The translations under genes and the position numbers were made by a program. The notes under the pieces were generated by a model. It was not told the DNA's origin. It ran no database searches and saw nothing but the letters and a program-made list of their open reading frames with translations. Shown here one piece after another: positions 1 through 7,758 of a stretch of 15,604 bases of DNA. This stretch comes from UBA4742 sp002403895 (GTDB taxonomy: Bacteria > Actinomycetota > Acidimicrobiia > Acidimicrobiales > Acidimicrobilacustridaceae), in assembly GCA_036823295.1 (NCBI GenBank), contig DAISGD010000072.1, forward strand, positions 1-15,604. The letters are read 5' to 3'. Numbering within the stretch: the first letter of the stretch is position 1; every line of letters begins with the position of its first letter.

Positions 1-46
1 CGGCACCATCCCGCCGCTCCTGAAGGGATGCGCCATACTCCGGTAA

Positions 47-139
47 AGATTTGGGCCATTCGGCCTAGAGCTGCCCTCGGTCTTCGGTCTCGACGAGGTC
101 CGCCCCCGGGAGCGCAAACGCGGCATCTGGTGGTACTGA
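47..139 (+). other. Possible C-terminal remnant of a protein gene
   Basis: This stretch reads as about 30 codons ending in ...KRGIWWY and a TGA at 137-139, directly before the strong hairpin at 147-187. The ending looks like a genuine protein C-terminus and the following hairpin would suit a terminator. However, the same frame is closed by a TAA at 44-46 and contains no start codon after it. It could therefore be a degraded gene, a gene with a frameshift or in-frame stop (real or a sequencing error), or chance. I do not recognise the family. Confidence 0.2.
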
Positions 140-146
140 TCGCCCA

Positions 147-187
147 CGCCGGCGCCTGAACTCATCCCCCCGGGTCAGGCGCCGGTG
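147..187. terminator. Strong GC-rich hairpin, probable terminator-like structure
   Basis: CCGGCGCCTGA at 149-159 is perfectly repeated in inverse at 175-185, giving an 11-bp stem around a 15-nt loop. One G-U pair and one more G-C pair extend it to 147-187. It starts ten bases after the TGA at 139. No T-tract follows, so it would be a non-canonical, actinobacterial-style terminator of rightward transcription; it could also be a processing or regulatory hairpin upstream of the mannosidase gene. Confidence 0.4.
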
Positions 188-318
188 CGGGTCTACCCCG
201 AGCGGGCGGGCCCACAATGGGTATCGGTTCATGTTCGGTGCCGTCGCCGCGCCCCCGATGTTCGCCGATCTCGACGCGGCATCACGTACGTCGGCATGAG
301 CGAGAGCTACTCGCCTAA

Positions 319-332
319 TACCATCGGCTCCC
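319..332 (+). promoter_or_regulatory. Putative -10 element of the alpha-mannosidase gene (leaderless start)
   Basis: TACCAT at 319-324 fits the actinobacterial TAnnnT -10 consensus and is followed after 8 nt by the ATG at 333. No Shine-Dalgarno sequence lies before that ATG. Transcription would begin at or one base before the start codon. No good -35 is visible. Confidence 0.45.
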
Positions 333-3020
333 ATGCGTGACGTCGTGATCGTCCCCCACACTCATTGGGACCGGGAGTGGTACTCGCCGTTCCAGACGTT
401 CCGGCTCCGCCTGGTCGATCTGCTCGATGACCTGCTGCCCCGATTGGAGGCCGATCCGTCCTACGGCCACTTCCTGCTCGACGGGCAGATGGCGGTCGTG
501 GACGACTACCTGGCCGTGCGGCCCGAAGCGGAGGCGACGCTCCGCCGCTTGGCCGCGTCGGGTCGGCTGTCAATGGGGCCGTGGTACATCCTCATGGACG
601 AGTTCCTGGTGTCGGGCGAGACCATGATCCGTGACCTCCAGCTCGGGCGGGAACGGGCCGCCGCCTTCGGTGGTGCCATGGCCGTGGGCTACCTGCCGGA
701 CATGTTCGGCCACATCGCCCAAATGCCCCAGCTCCTGCGCCAGTTCGGGTTGGACCAAGCGGTGGTGTGGCGGGGCGTGCCGGCTGCCATGGACCGACCG
801 GCCTTCTGGTGGGAGGCGCCCGACGGCTCCCAGGTCCGGTCCCAGTACCTCCCGGAGGGGTACGGCAACGGCGCCTCGCTCCCCGACGACGCCAAGGAAC
901 TGGTGGCGATGATCCGCCGCTTCGAGGAGACCTACGGGTCCCTGGCCGGGGGGGCCGATGACGGGCCGCTGCTGTGGATGAACGGCACCGACCATCAGGT
1001 CCCCCGACCGTGGCTGGGACGGGTGGTGGCCGAGGCCAACGCCATCCAGGACGACTACCGGCTGCGGGTGGGCTCGCTGAGCGAGTACCTGGCCGCCGCG
1101 CCCGTCGACGGGCTGGCCCACGTCAGCGGCGAGTTGCGTTCGGGGGCCCGGGCCAACCTGCTCATGGGGGTGGCCTCCAACCGCGTCGACGTACACCAGG
1201 CCAGCATCGTCACCGAGCGCGCGCTGGAACGGCTGGCCGAACCGCTGAGCGCCCTGTGGCGGCCGCCCGCCGACTGGCCGGCCGCCCTGCTGGGCGAAGC
1301 CTGGCGCCTGGTCATCTTGAACTCGGCTCACGACTCGGTCTGCGCCTGCTCGGTCGACGATGTCTGCCACGCCGTGCTGCACCGCTACGCCGAGGCCCGC
1401 CACATCGGCGAGGGCCTTACCGACCGGGCAATCAGCGCCCTGGGCCGGGCGGTAGGCGGTGCCCGACCCCTGGCGGTCAACCCGTCGGCCCGACGCCGCA
1501 CCGGGCTCCTCGAGATCGTGGAGCCGGGAACCGGCGCCATCGGCGGGACCCAGCTCATCCGCCAGTTCCCTGGCGAGCGGGTGCTCGATGGCCTCACCCG
1601 GGCCCAGGTGCTGCCGGTGGTCCAGGGAGCGCTGGACGGCATCGACGACATCGTGGACGGCGAGATCGAGATCGACGACGAGGGCGTCACCGTGGTGCGC
1701 CTGGCCCGAGACCCCGCCCGGACGCATGGCAAATGGAACGGCCCGGTCCGGGGCTCGATGATGCAATTGGCCGCCGAAGACCCCGACGCGCCAAGCCGGT
1801 TCGTGGTCACCCGCCCCGCCGCTCGACGAGTGCTGGTGCGCGCCACCGACGTGCCCGGCCTCGGCTGGAAGCGGGTGGACGCGGCCCGGGACGGGGCAGC
1901 CCTGGCCGTCGACCCGGTTGCGGTCACCTCGACCGGCATGGCCAATGGGGAAGTCACCGTCGCGGTGGATCCCACGGACGGCACGTTCTCCATCGACGGC
2001 CTCGCCGGCTTCGGCCGTCTGGTCGACGACGGTGACGGAGGCGACACCTACAACTACTCCCCACCCGCCGGCGATCACACCGTCGACCGTCCCGAATCGG
2101 TCATCGTGACCGTGGTCGAGGAGGGTCCGCTGCGGGCCCGCCTCCAGATACTCGCGACCTACCGGTGGCCCGAGCAGATCGTGAACGGTGCCCGCGCCGG
2201 CGAGCGCACCGTGGAGGTCACCACCACGCTGGAGTTGCAGGCCGGCGAGCGGCTGGTGCGGGTCACCACCTCGTTCGACAACACCTGCCGCGACCATCGC
2301 CTGCGGGCCTGGTTCCCCTTGCCCACGGCCGCCGTTTCGTCACAGGCCGAGTGCGCCTTCGCCGAGGTCACCCGTGGTCTGGAAGGCGAGGGTGGCCCCA
2401 CCGAGCGGGCTATGGCCACGTTCCCGTCGCGGCGATTCGTCCGGGCCGGTGGCCTTACGGTCGTGCACGAAGGGCTGCTGGAATACGAACTGGTCGACGT
2501 GACCGGTACCGGACATGCGGCGCGAGCCCGAGCTCTGGCCCTCACCCTGTTGCGCAGTACCGGCATGCTGTCGCAGGGCCCCATGGCCTACCGCCCGCTG
2601 CCCGCCGGCCCGACCATCGCCATGGAAGGTCCGCAGATGGCCGGTCCCCTGACGGTCCGCTACGCCGTCCAGACCGGCGAAGCTGACCCCTACACCCTGG
2701 TCGATGATGCATTCCTCCCACTCATGGTGGCCGACCCGACCAGGATCATCGCCATGGCCGCCACCCCGCCCACCGGGGCCGAGGAGGGTCAGCGCCTGAC
2801 CATCGACGGAGCGGAGGTCTCCGCCATCACTGGCGCGGGCGGCAAGCTTCAGGTCCGCCTGTGGAATCCGTCGGCCACCGCCACCACGGTTCGCATCGAG
2901 GACCACCACGGGTGGCTCGTCGACCTGCGCGGCCATCCGGTCGCCCCGTTCGAGGAACGCTTCGAGCTCGGCCCATGGCGCATCGCCACCGCCATCCTCG
3001 ACACCCCCGAACCGGCGTAG
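333..3020 (+). CDS. GH38 family alpha-mannosidase
   Basis: This is a retaining, metal-dependent exo-alpha-mannosidase of glycoside hydrolase family 38, 895 aa, a usual length for the bacterial branch that includes MngB. The N-terminus carries HTHWDREWY (residues 9-17), whose H11 and D13 should bind zinc. The nucleophile is expected at D123 in LPDMFGH, and another zinc ligand at H333 in NSAHDSVCACSVD. Residues from about 380 on are beta-rich, as in the C-terminal domains of the family. There is no signal peptide, so it is likely cytoplasmic and would act on imported or internally released mannosides; the true substrate (mannan oligosaccharide, mannosylglycerate type or other) cannot be read from sequence. 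The ATG at 333 is chosen because the catalytic motif follows within nine residues. It converges on the cyclase gene and has no same-strand partner, so no transporter context is visible. Confidence 0.93.
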   Translation: MRDVVIVPHTHWDREWYSPFQTFRLRLVDLLDDLLPRLEADPSYGHFLLDGQMAVVDDYLAVRPEAEATLRRLAASGRLSMGPWYILMDEFLVSGETMIRDLQLGRERAAAFGGAMAVGYLPDMFGHIAQMPQLLRQFGLDQAVVWRGVPAAMDRPAFWWEAPDGSQVRSQYLPEGYGNGASLPDDAKELVAMIRRFEETYGSLAGGADDGPLLWMNGTDHQVPRPWLGRVVAEANAIQDDYRLRVGSLSEYLAAAPVDGLAHVSGELRSGARANLLMGVASNRVDVHQASIVTERALERLAEPLSALWRPPADWPAALLGEAWRLVILNSAHDSVCACSVDDVCHAVLHRYAEARHIGEGLTDRAISALGRAVGGARPLAVNPSARRRTGLLEIVEPGTGAIGGTQLIRQFPGERVLDGLTRAQVLPVVQGALDGIDDIVDGEIEIDDEGVTVVRLARDPARTHGKWNGPVRGSMMQLAAEDPDAPSRFVVTRPAARRVLVRATDVPGLGWKRVDAARDGAALAVDPVAVTSTGMANGEVTVAVDPTDGTFSIDGLAGFGRLVDDGDGGDTYNYSPPAGDHTVDRPESVIVTVVEEGPLRARLQILATYRWPEQIVNGARAGERTVEVTTTLELQAGERLVRVTTSFDNTCRDHRLRAWFPLPTAAVSSQAECAFAEVTRGLEGEGGPTERAMATFPSRRFVRAGGLTVVHEGLLEYELVDVTGTGHAARARALALTLLRSTGMLSQGPMAYRPLPAGPTIAMEGPQMAGPLTVRYAVQTGEADPYTLVDDAFLPLMVADPTRIIAMAATPPTGAEEGQRLTIDGAEVSAITGAGGKLQVRLWNPSATATTVRIEDHHGWLVDLRGHPVAPFEERFELGPWRIATAILDTPEPA

Positions 3021-3022
3021 GG

Positions 3023-3044
3023 AACGGTCGCCCCAGCGACCGTT
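3023..3044. terminator. Symmetric hairpin between convergent genes, likely bidirectional terminator
   Basis: AACGGTCGC (3023-3031), loop CCCA, and GCGACCGTT (3036-3044) form a perfect 9-bp stem with a 4-nt loop, three bases after the mannosidase TAG. AA/TT at the stem base makes it usable from both sides. It sits in a 42-bp gap between two convergent genes, where a shared terminator is expected. There is no long T-tract. Confidence 0.65.
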
Positions 3045-3062
3045 GGTGACGCCGGTTGGGCC

Positions 3063-4718
3063 TCAGTCCTTGCCGCCGTCTGCCTCGCGGGCTTTGTCGC
3101 GACGCTTGCGGTCGGCCTTGCGCTTGGCCTTGCGGCGGGCGTCACGCTTGGCCGCCTCGGCCTTGCGCTCCGCCGCTTCCGTCACCTGGGTCACCTTGCG
3201 GTTGGCGGCGTCGTTGGCCTTGCGTGACTTCTCCTCCCCCTCCTGCAACGCGTCCTCGATGCGACTACGGGCTTCAGTCTCCACTTCCTCCACCTTGCGC
3301 CTGGCCTCGTGTTCCGCTTCGGCCACGCGACGGTCGGCCTCGAGGTCGACCAATTCGCTGCGCCGCTGGGCCTCGACCTCGAGCTGGTACAGGCGTCGTG
3401 ATACCTCGATGTCGGCCAGCAACTCCACCTGGAGCTCCTCGTCGATGTCGGCCTCCAACACCGCGTCGGAGATGGCCTCGAGCTGTTCGGTCGTCACCTC
3501 CTCGTCGAGATCCGACCCGTTGGCGTCGCGGCGCAACCGGGCCGGCACCACCGGCGCCAGGGCGTCGCCGAGTTGTTCGAACACCGGGCGCGCCGTGTAC
3601 GACAGCGTGAACGTGTTGCGACCGGAACGACGGTGACGCTCCCGGCGGAACGGCGCCTCGGTGCTGTCGTCCGCCGAACGTAACGCCCACAACGGGACCC
3701 GCCCGATGTCTTTGAGATAGTGGGACCGCAGGCTGCGGAACACGAAGGTCTCATCGCCTTCGAGGGCGTCATGAATATCGGGGCTCACCACCACGGCACC
3801 GGGGAAGGCCACGTTCACGATACGACTGGCCAGGTTCACCACCGAGCCGTAGATGTCGGCGTCTCGTTCCAGCACCCGCCCGCTGGCCAAGCCGACGCGT
3901 ACGTCCGAGAGGTGCTCGGCTTCCCGGTACGCGTGGGCCATGTCCAGGGCCAGCTCGGCCCCGCTGCGCACGCTGTCGGTCATGAACATGACCTCGTCGC
4001 CGATCATCTTGACCACCCGCCCGCCATGGGCCGACGTGAGGTCGAAGGCGATGGTCTCGAACTGGCCGACCACCTCAGCAAGCTGATGCTCGGGCAGCTC
4101 CTGGGTCTGGGCCGTGAACCCCACCAGGTCGGCGAACCCGACGCAGACGATCTCGCCCTCCTCGGTCGTGGCCCGCACGATCCGGCGCCGGGTGGCCGCC
4201 CCCAGATGGCGGCGCCACACGAGCTCCATGATCTGCGGCATGAGCGGCAGGACCTCGGCCGCCCGAAATGCCGACTCCACCCCGGCCTGCCCAGCCACCC
4301 CCGTCGAGCGGTCGGTGACCAGCTGGGCCTCGACCGCTTCCACCTGGGCCACCGCCACCCGGTTTATCGACGACCCGATGACCCGGGCCATCTGCAGGGC
4401 CAGGTCCTGCTCGAGCGACCCGTCCTCGATGAAATGCACGACCGCGTTCAACATTTCGATGTCGCTCTTGGTGAACACCCGCTCGTCGGACCGCGGGTCC
4501 GGGAACCCAAGCGCCCGCCAGAACGCCCGGATGCGAGCGGCGTCGAACCCCGAGCGGGCGGCGACCTCCCGCAGGTCGAACTCCGGTTGCTCGCTGACCA
4601 CCAGCTTCTCGAGGGCGACGAGCTCAAGGGTGCCGTCGGCTTCGGCTTGGTCCACCTGGTCAGCGGGCACGCCCAAGGCCAGCACCGCGTCGCGCAGGAA
4701 CGTGTCGCCGTTACTCAC
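3063..4718 (-). CDS. Class III adenylate cyclase with Rv1264-type regulatory domain and coiled-coil tail
   Basis: This 551-aa protein should make cAMP from ATP. Residues 1 to about 175 resemble the adenylate cyclase regulatory domain of mycobacterial Rv1264 (Ad_Cy_reg), including a MerR-like helical stretch at 48-92. The catalytic domain spans about 188-348 with the expected residues: metal-binding D197 (FADLVGFT) and D241 (GDEVMF), adenine-selecting K237 and D288 (DADIYG), and transition-state N295 and R299 (VNLASR). It is therefore a complete homodimeric cyclase. Residues about 415-551 form an unusual long, highly charged coiled coil ending in a Lys/Arg-rich tail. No membrane segment is seen. 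The GTG start at 4718 overlaps the stop of the upstream gene by four bases (GTGA), with AGGAG ten bases before it; reading further upstream gives only overlap-derived sequence. It is the last gene of the gpsA operon. Confidence 0.92.
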   Translation of the reverse strand: MSNGDTFLRDAVLALGVPADQVDQAEADGTLELVALEKLVVSEQPEFDLREVAARSGFDAARIRAFWRALGFPDPRSDERVFTKSDIEMLNAVVHFIEDGSLEQDLALQMARVIGSSINRVAVAQVEAVEAQLVTDRSTGVAGQAGVESAFRAAEVLPLMPQIMELVWRRHLGAATRRRIVRATTEEGEIVCVGFADLVGFTAQTQELPEHQLAEVVGQFETIAFDLTSAHGGRVVKMIGDEVMFMTDSVRSGAELALDMAHAYREAEHLSDVRVGLASGRVLERDADIYGSVVNLASRIVNVAFPGAVVVSPDIHDALEGDETFVFRSLRSHYLKDIGRVPLWALRSADDSTEAPFRRERHRRSGRNTFTLSYTARPVFEQLGDALAPVVPARLRRDANGSDLDEEVTTEQLEAISDAVLEADIDEELQVELLADIEVSRRLYQLEVEAQRRSELVDLEADRRVAEAEHEARRKVEEVETEARSRIEDALQEGEEKSRKANDAANRKVTQVTEAAERKAEAAKRDARRKAKRKADRKRRDKAREADGGKD

Positions 4719-6730
4719 GAAAACGATACTCCTGGTTCCGGAGGCGGCTCGCCAATCGTTTGCGCCTCGGTGCCGGCCGGCGCGGCCAACAGTGCTTCGC
4801 CTTTCGACTCGGAGGCCTGCCAGGTCGGGTCCAACCCGGGAGCGGTCAGCACGACCGGACCGGTGCCGGGATGGACGTCGAGATCCCACAGCAGCGCAGG
4901 GCGCGCCCCATGCCAGCGCACGGCATACGACAGCCGCCCGAACGCCGTCGGCGCGTCGTGCACCTCGAAACCTTGACCCAACCAGTCCGGGGGTAGCACT
5001 CGACATAGCGCCAGCCCACTGTCGGTCTCCCGCACGAGGAGCTCGCGCACGAAGCGCAGCACCTCCGCTCCGGTCGCGCCGTGGTGGCCATCGCCGGCCG
5101 ACCCGCCCCCGGTGCGGGGGTGCACGACCTCCGGCCAGGTCCCGGTGGCCGACGCCACCGACAGCACCCACGCGAAGCGCTCGAGCGACACCGGGTCACC
5201 GGCAGCCAGCTCGGCCCGGGCCAGGCCCAGCGTGTGGAACGGACTCAGCCCGGCCCGACCCCCCGGGTCGACCACGGCCACCCCGCTCACCTCCGCCGCT
5301 ATCGACTCGCTGGGCCGCTCGCGGGACAAGGTGTCGGCAAAGGCGCGGGCGTCGGTGGCGACCTCGGGTTGGGCGATGCCGTCGAGCATGGTCGCCGCCG
5401 CCTCGAGACCGCGGACCGACCACATCACATCGTCAGTCGACAGGCTCGGCCCGCGGCGACGCGCCCGACGGCGCTTGTCGATCCAGTGCACCGCTTTGGC
5501 CACCGGCCCCACCAGGCTCTCGGCCAGCTCCACATCCGCGGAGAGGGCCACGTGGCGGGCGAGGGCGACCAGCGCCGCCCCGTTGGCGCCCGCCGTCCCA
5601 CCCGGATGCACCAGCGAGCCGTCGAGACCCTGCCGCTCGGGCAGCGTGGCCAGCACCTGGGCCGCTTCGTCGTGGAACCCCTGCTCGCCGAGGGCGGCCA
5701 GGACCGACTCCGCCTCGACCCAGTCGAGGGGTCGGCTGGGCCAGGCCGCGAGGTCCTCACCTCCGTGAGCCACGAGCAGCCAGCGTCGGCCGGTCTCCAC
5801 CGCCGTTTCCCAGATCGGATCGGGCAGGCTGAGGCGAACCCCACGGCGGGCCTGCGTCTCCCAGCCCTTGGCCACCTGCTCGGCCGAGGGCACCGCGGCC
5901 GGGAAGCGCATGCCGGCACCGGCGACCGGGCGGCGGCGGGGACGGACGGGCCGACCCAGCGGCAGGGCCACGCGCAGGATGGCGGTATGGGGCAGCGGGA
6001 AGACGACCGCCGCCTGGGCCTGGCCCTCGGGGCACCGCACGATGGTGAAGGTCTCGGTCGCGTGGCCGGCGAACACCACCTCGTCGACGTCGCCCTCGGC
6101 TGCAGTGGTGGCAGCCGCCCGTGCCGGCGCTTTGGGAAACACCACGCCGAGTTCGCCGTTGACCATGAGCCGGTGGTCGCTTCCCTCATCTCGTCCGTCA
6201 ATCGGGCCTTTGGGCGGGCCCTCGAGCGAGATGGTGTGCACGGGGACGTACCCGGTCGGGTTGTAGGGCCGCACCGAGAGGACCAGAGCGAACGGCACCG
6301 CCGAGGCGTTCTCGATCTCGACGATCAGGAAGGCTTGCCCGAACGGCGAGTCGGTCGAGGCGTGGATGGCGTAGGCCCGCTGCACGGCGTCGCCACCGGG
6401 GATGCGCATCAGGGTTTCGACCACCGGCGCCTCGCCCACCAGGCGTTGACGCACGGCTGCTTCTCGTGCGGGCGCGTGCCAGCGGTCGTCGCCTCCGATC
6501 CACCAGTCGAGCGACCAGCCACCACCATCGCCCGGGCTGGTCGGGGTCACCAGGCCACGGGGGTCGACCACCCCCCGATCAGGGGTGGCCACCGTCCCCA
6601 CCAGGGACCACGTCCGGTGGGTCACATTCGGCGGGACAGCCGACGAACCGGCCACCGAACCGGCCACCGAGCCAGGGATGAAGTCCGGACCACTGACGTC
6701 GCTCTGCCGCTCGAGCCAGAACGGCAACAC
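4715..6730 (-). CDS. Six-hairpin glycosidase-like protein of unknown specificity
   Basis: The 671-aa product has a beta-rich N-terminal half (to about 270) and a helical C-terminal half. The C-terminal half has the look of an (alpha/alpha) six-barrel carbohydrate enzyme: paired aromatic-acidic stretches such as LDWVEAESVL, then WPEVVHP (532-538) and GDGHHG (546-551) before a helix, as often seen in debranching-enzyme-like and other six-hairpin glycosidases. I cannot assign a glycoside hydrolase family or substrate, and catalytic acids are not certain. No signal peptide is seen, so it is probably cytoplasmic. The GTG at 6730 follows the gpsA TGA by one base, which implies translational coupling; upstream in-frame sequence would lie inside gpsA and looks non-coding. 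A 4-bp overlap joins it to the cyclase. A structural, non-catalytic role is also possible. Confidence 0.75.
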   Translation of the reverse strand: MLPFWLERQSDVSGPDFIPGSVAGSVAGSSAVPPNVTHRTWSLVGTVATPDRGVVDPRGLVTPTSPGDGGGWSLDWWIGGDDRWHAPAREAAVRQRLVGEAPVVETLMRIPGGDAVQRAYAIHASTDSPFGQAFLIVEIENASAVPFALVLSVRPYNPTGYVPVHTISLEGPPKGPIDGRDEGSDHRLMVNGELGVVFPKAPARAAATTAAEGDVDEVVFAGHATETFTIVRCPEGQAQAAVVFPLPHTAILRVALPLGRPVRPRRRPVAGAGMRFPAAVPSAEQVAKGWETQARRGVRLSLPDPIWETAVETGRRWLLVAHGGEDLAAWPSRPLDWVEAESVLAALGEQGFHDEAAQVLATLPERQGLDGSLVHPGGTAGANGAALVALARHVALSADVELAESLVGPVAKAVHWIDKRRRARRRGPSLSTDDVMWSVRGLEAAATMLDGIAQPEVATDARAFADTLSRERPSESIAAEVSGVAVVDPGGRAGLSPFHTLGLARAELAAGDPVSLERFAWVLSVASATGTWPEVVHPRTGGGSAGDGHHGATGAEVLRFVRELLVRETDSGLALCRVLPPDWLGQGFEVHDAPTAFGRLSYAVRWHGARPALLWDLDVHPGTGPVVLTAPGLDPTWQASESKGEALLAAPAGTEAQTIGEPPPEPGVSFS
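4729..4733 (-). promoter_or_regulatory. Shine-Dalgarno site deciding the cyclase start
   Basis: AGGAG reads leftward 10 nt before the GTG at 4718, inside the end of the preceding gene. Together with the 4-bp GTGA overlap it supports that GTG rather than any start further upstream. Confidence 0.55.
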
Positions 6731-6731
6731 G

Positions 6732-7736
6732 TCAGCCCATCCCGTGCATCTCAAGGCGCGTCCGCCGCCCAAGCAACCCCTGGTAGGCCTCGGCCGCCGT
6801 CCGCCCCTCGTTGATGACGGCATACACCTGCTCGGCGATCGGCATCTCGACGCCGTACAACTCCGACAGCTCCATGACGACCGACGCCGTCTTGACCCCT
6901 TCGGCCACCATGTTCATCGAGGCGATGATCTCGTCGATCGTGCGACCCTTCCCCAGTTCCTCACCGACGTGTCGATTGCGGCTCTGCGTCGAGATACACG
7001 TGGCCACCAGGTCGCCCATACCGGCCAGACCCGAGAACGTGATGGCATCGCCGCCCATGGCGATACCGAGGCGGGTGAGCTCGTTGAGACCACGGGTGAT
7101 GACCGCCGAGCGGGTGTTGTCCCCGGTACCGAGGCCGTCGGCCATTCCCGAGGCGATGGCCATGACGTTCTTGAGGGCACCGGCCACCTCGCAGCCGATG
7201 ACGTCGGGGTTGCCGTAGACCCGGAACAGGTCGGTGGCGAAGAGGTCCTGGAGCTCTTCGGTGATGGTGGGATCGCTCATGGCCAGCACGGTGGCCGCGG
7301 CATCGCCCACCAGGATCTCCTTGGCCAGGTTCGGACCGGTGAGCACGCCGTAGGGGTGACCGGGCAGGACATCGTTGATGACCTCGGTCATGCGCAGCCG
7401 GCTGCCCTGTTCGAGGCCCTTGGTGAGGCTCACGACGGGAACCCAGGCCCGCAGGTGCTCCGCTACCTGCTCGAGCGTCGAACGGAAGCCATGGCTGGGC
7501 ACGCCCATGACCAGCACGTCGGCCTGGCGCACGGCGTCTTCGAACGAAGCGGTGGCCCGAAGGTTGGCATGGAGCTCGTGTCCGGGCAGGTACCGGGAGT
7601 TCATGTGATGCTCGGAAACCTCCTGTGCCACCTCGGGATCGCGGGCCCACAGCACCGTCGACGTGTTGTGAGCCAGGAGGTGCGCCACGGTCGTGCCCCA
7701 CGATCCGGCGCCGATGACCGCTGCGCAGATCTGCAT
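6732..7736 (-). CDS. gpsA: NAD(P)-dependent glycerol-3-phosphate dehydrogenase
   Basis: This enzyme reduces dihydroxyacetone phosphate to sn-glycerol 3-phosphate, the backbone precursor of phospholipids, in the cytoplasm. The 334-aa product is full length. The Rossmann nucleotide loop GAGSWGT is at 9-15, the conserved SLTKGLE lysine is K106, the catalytic lysine is K189 in GALKN, and GDNTRSAVITRG (205-216) is the substrate-binding signature. The ATG at 7736 places the Rossmann strand immediately at the N-terminus, as in the family. It is the first gene of a tightly packed operon with the glycosidase-like protein and the cyclase. It is divergent from cofC with only 22 bp between the start codons. 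The same gpsA/cofC divergent pair is found in mycobacteria (Rv2982c-Rv2983, from memory). No Shine-Dalgarno is evident at a good distance; a leaderless start is likely. Confidence 0.96.
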   Translation of the reverse strand: MQICAAVIGAGSWGTTVAHLLAHNTSTVLWARDPEVAQEVSEHHMNSRYLPGHELHANLRATASFEDAVRQADVLVMGVPSHGFRSTLEQVAEHLRAWVPVVSLTKGLEQGSRLRMTEVINDVLPGHPYGVLTGPNLAKEILVGDAAATVLAMSDPTITEELQDLFATDLFRVYGNPDVIGCEVAGALKNVMAIASGMADGLGTGDNTRSAVITRGLNELTRLGIAMGGDAITFSGLAGMGDLVATCISTQSRNRHVGEELGKGRTIDEIIASMNMVAEGVKTASVVMELSELYGVEMPIAEQVYAVINEGRTAAEAYQGLLGRRTRLEMHGMG

Positions 7737-7742
7737 GGCCTC

Positions 7743-7752
7743 ACCCTAGACT
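7743..7752. promoter_or_regulatory. Fused bidirectional -10 element for gpsA and cofC
   Basis: TAGACT at 7747-7752 on the plus strand is followed after 6 nt by the cofC GTG (7759). TAGGGT on the minus strand (7748-7743) is followed after 6 nt by the gpsA ATG (7736). The two hexamers share the TA at 7747-7748. Both spacings fit leaderless transcripts. No good -35 is visible for either. The two promoters could not easily be occupied at the same time. Confidence 0.6.
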
Positions 7753-7758
7753 CGGCCT

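Larger units (their letters stand above)
1..332. other. Leading stretch without a convincing gene
   Basis: I find no complete gene here. Frame 2 reads open from the window edge to a TAA at 44-46, so the first 46 bases could be the end of a gene lying outside the window. The same frame is open again from 47 to 139 (separate entry). A strong hairpin lies at 147-187. From 188 to about 318 I see only short open stretches without start, ribosome binding site or recognisable protein. The last bases hold the putative mannosidase promoter. Confidence 0.5.

Noticed and set aside
570..2297. Long open frame on the minus strand opposite the alpha-mannosidase gene
   Set aside because: It is antisense to a gene with clear catalytic motifs, is rich in Gly/Arg/His/Pro, and matches nothing recognisable; high GC content alone keeps such frames open.
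3720..4976. Plus-strand frame opposite the cyclase gene
   Set aside because: It is antisense to the intact class III catalytic domain; composition is that of a GC-rich shadow frame.
5081..6814. Long plus-strand frame opposite the glycosidase-like gene
   Set aside because: The translation is Arg/Gly/His-rich with no domain pattern, while the minus strand has operon spacing and motif support.
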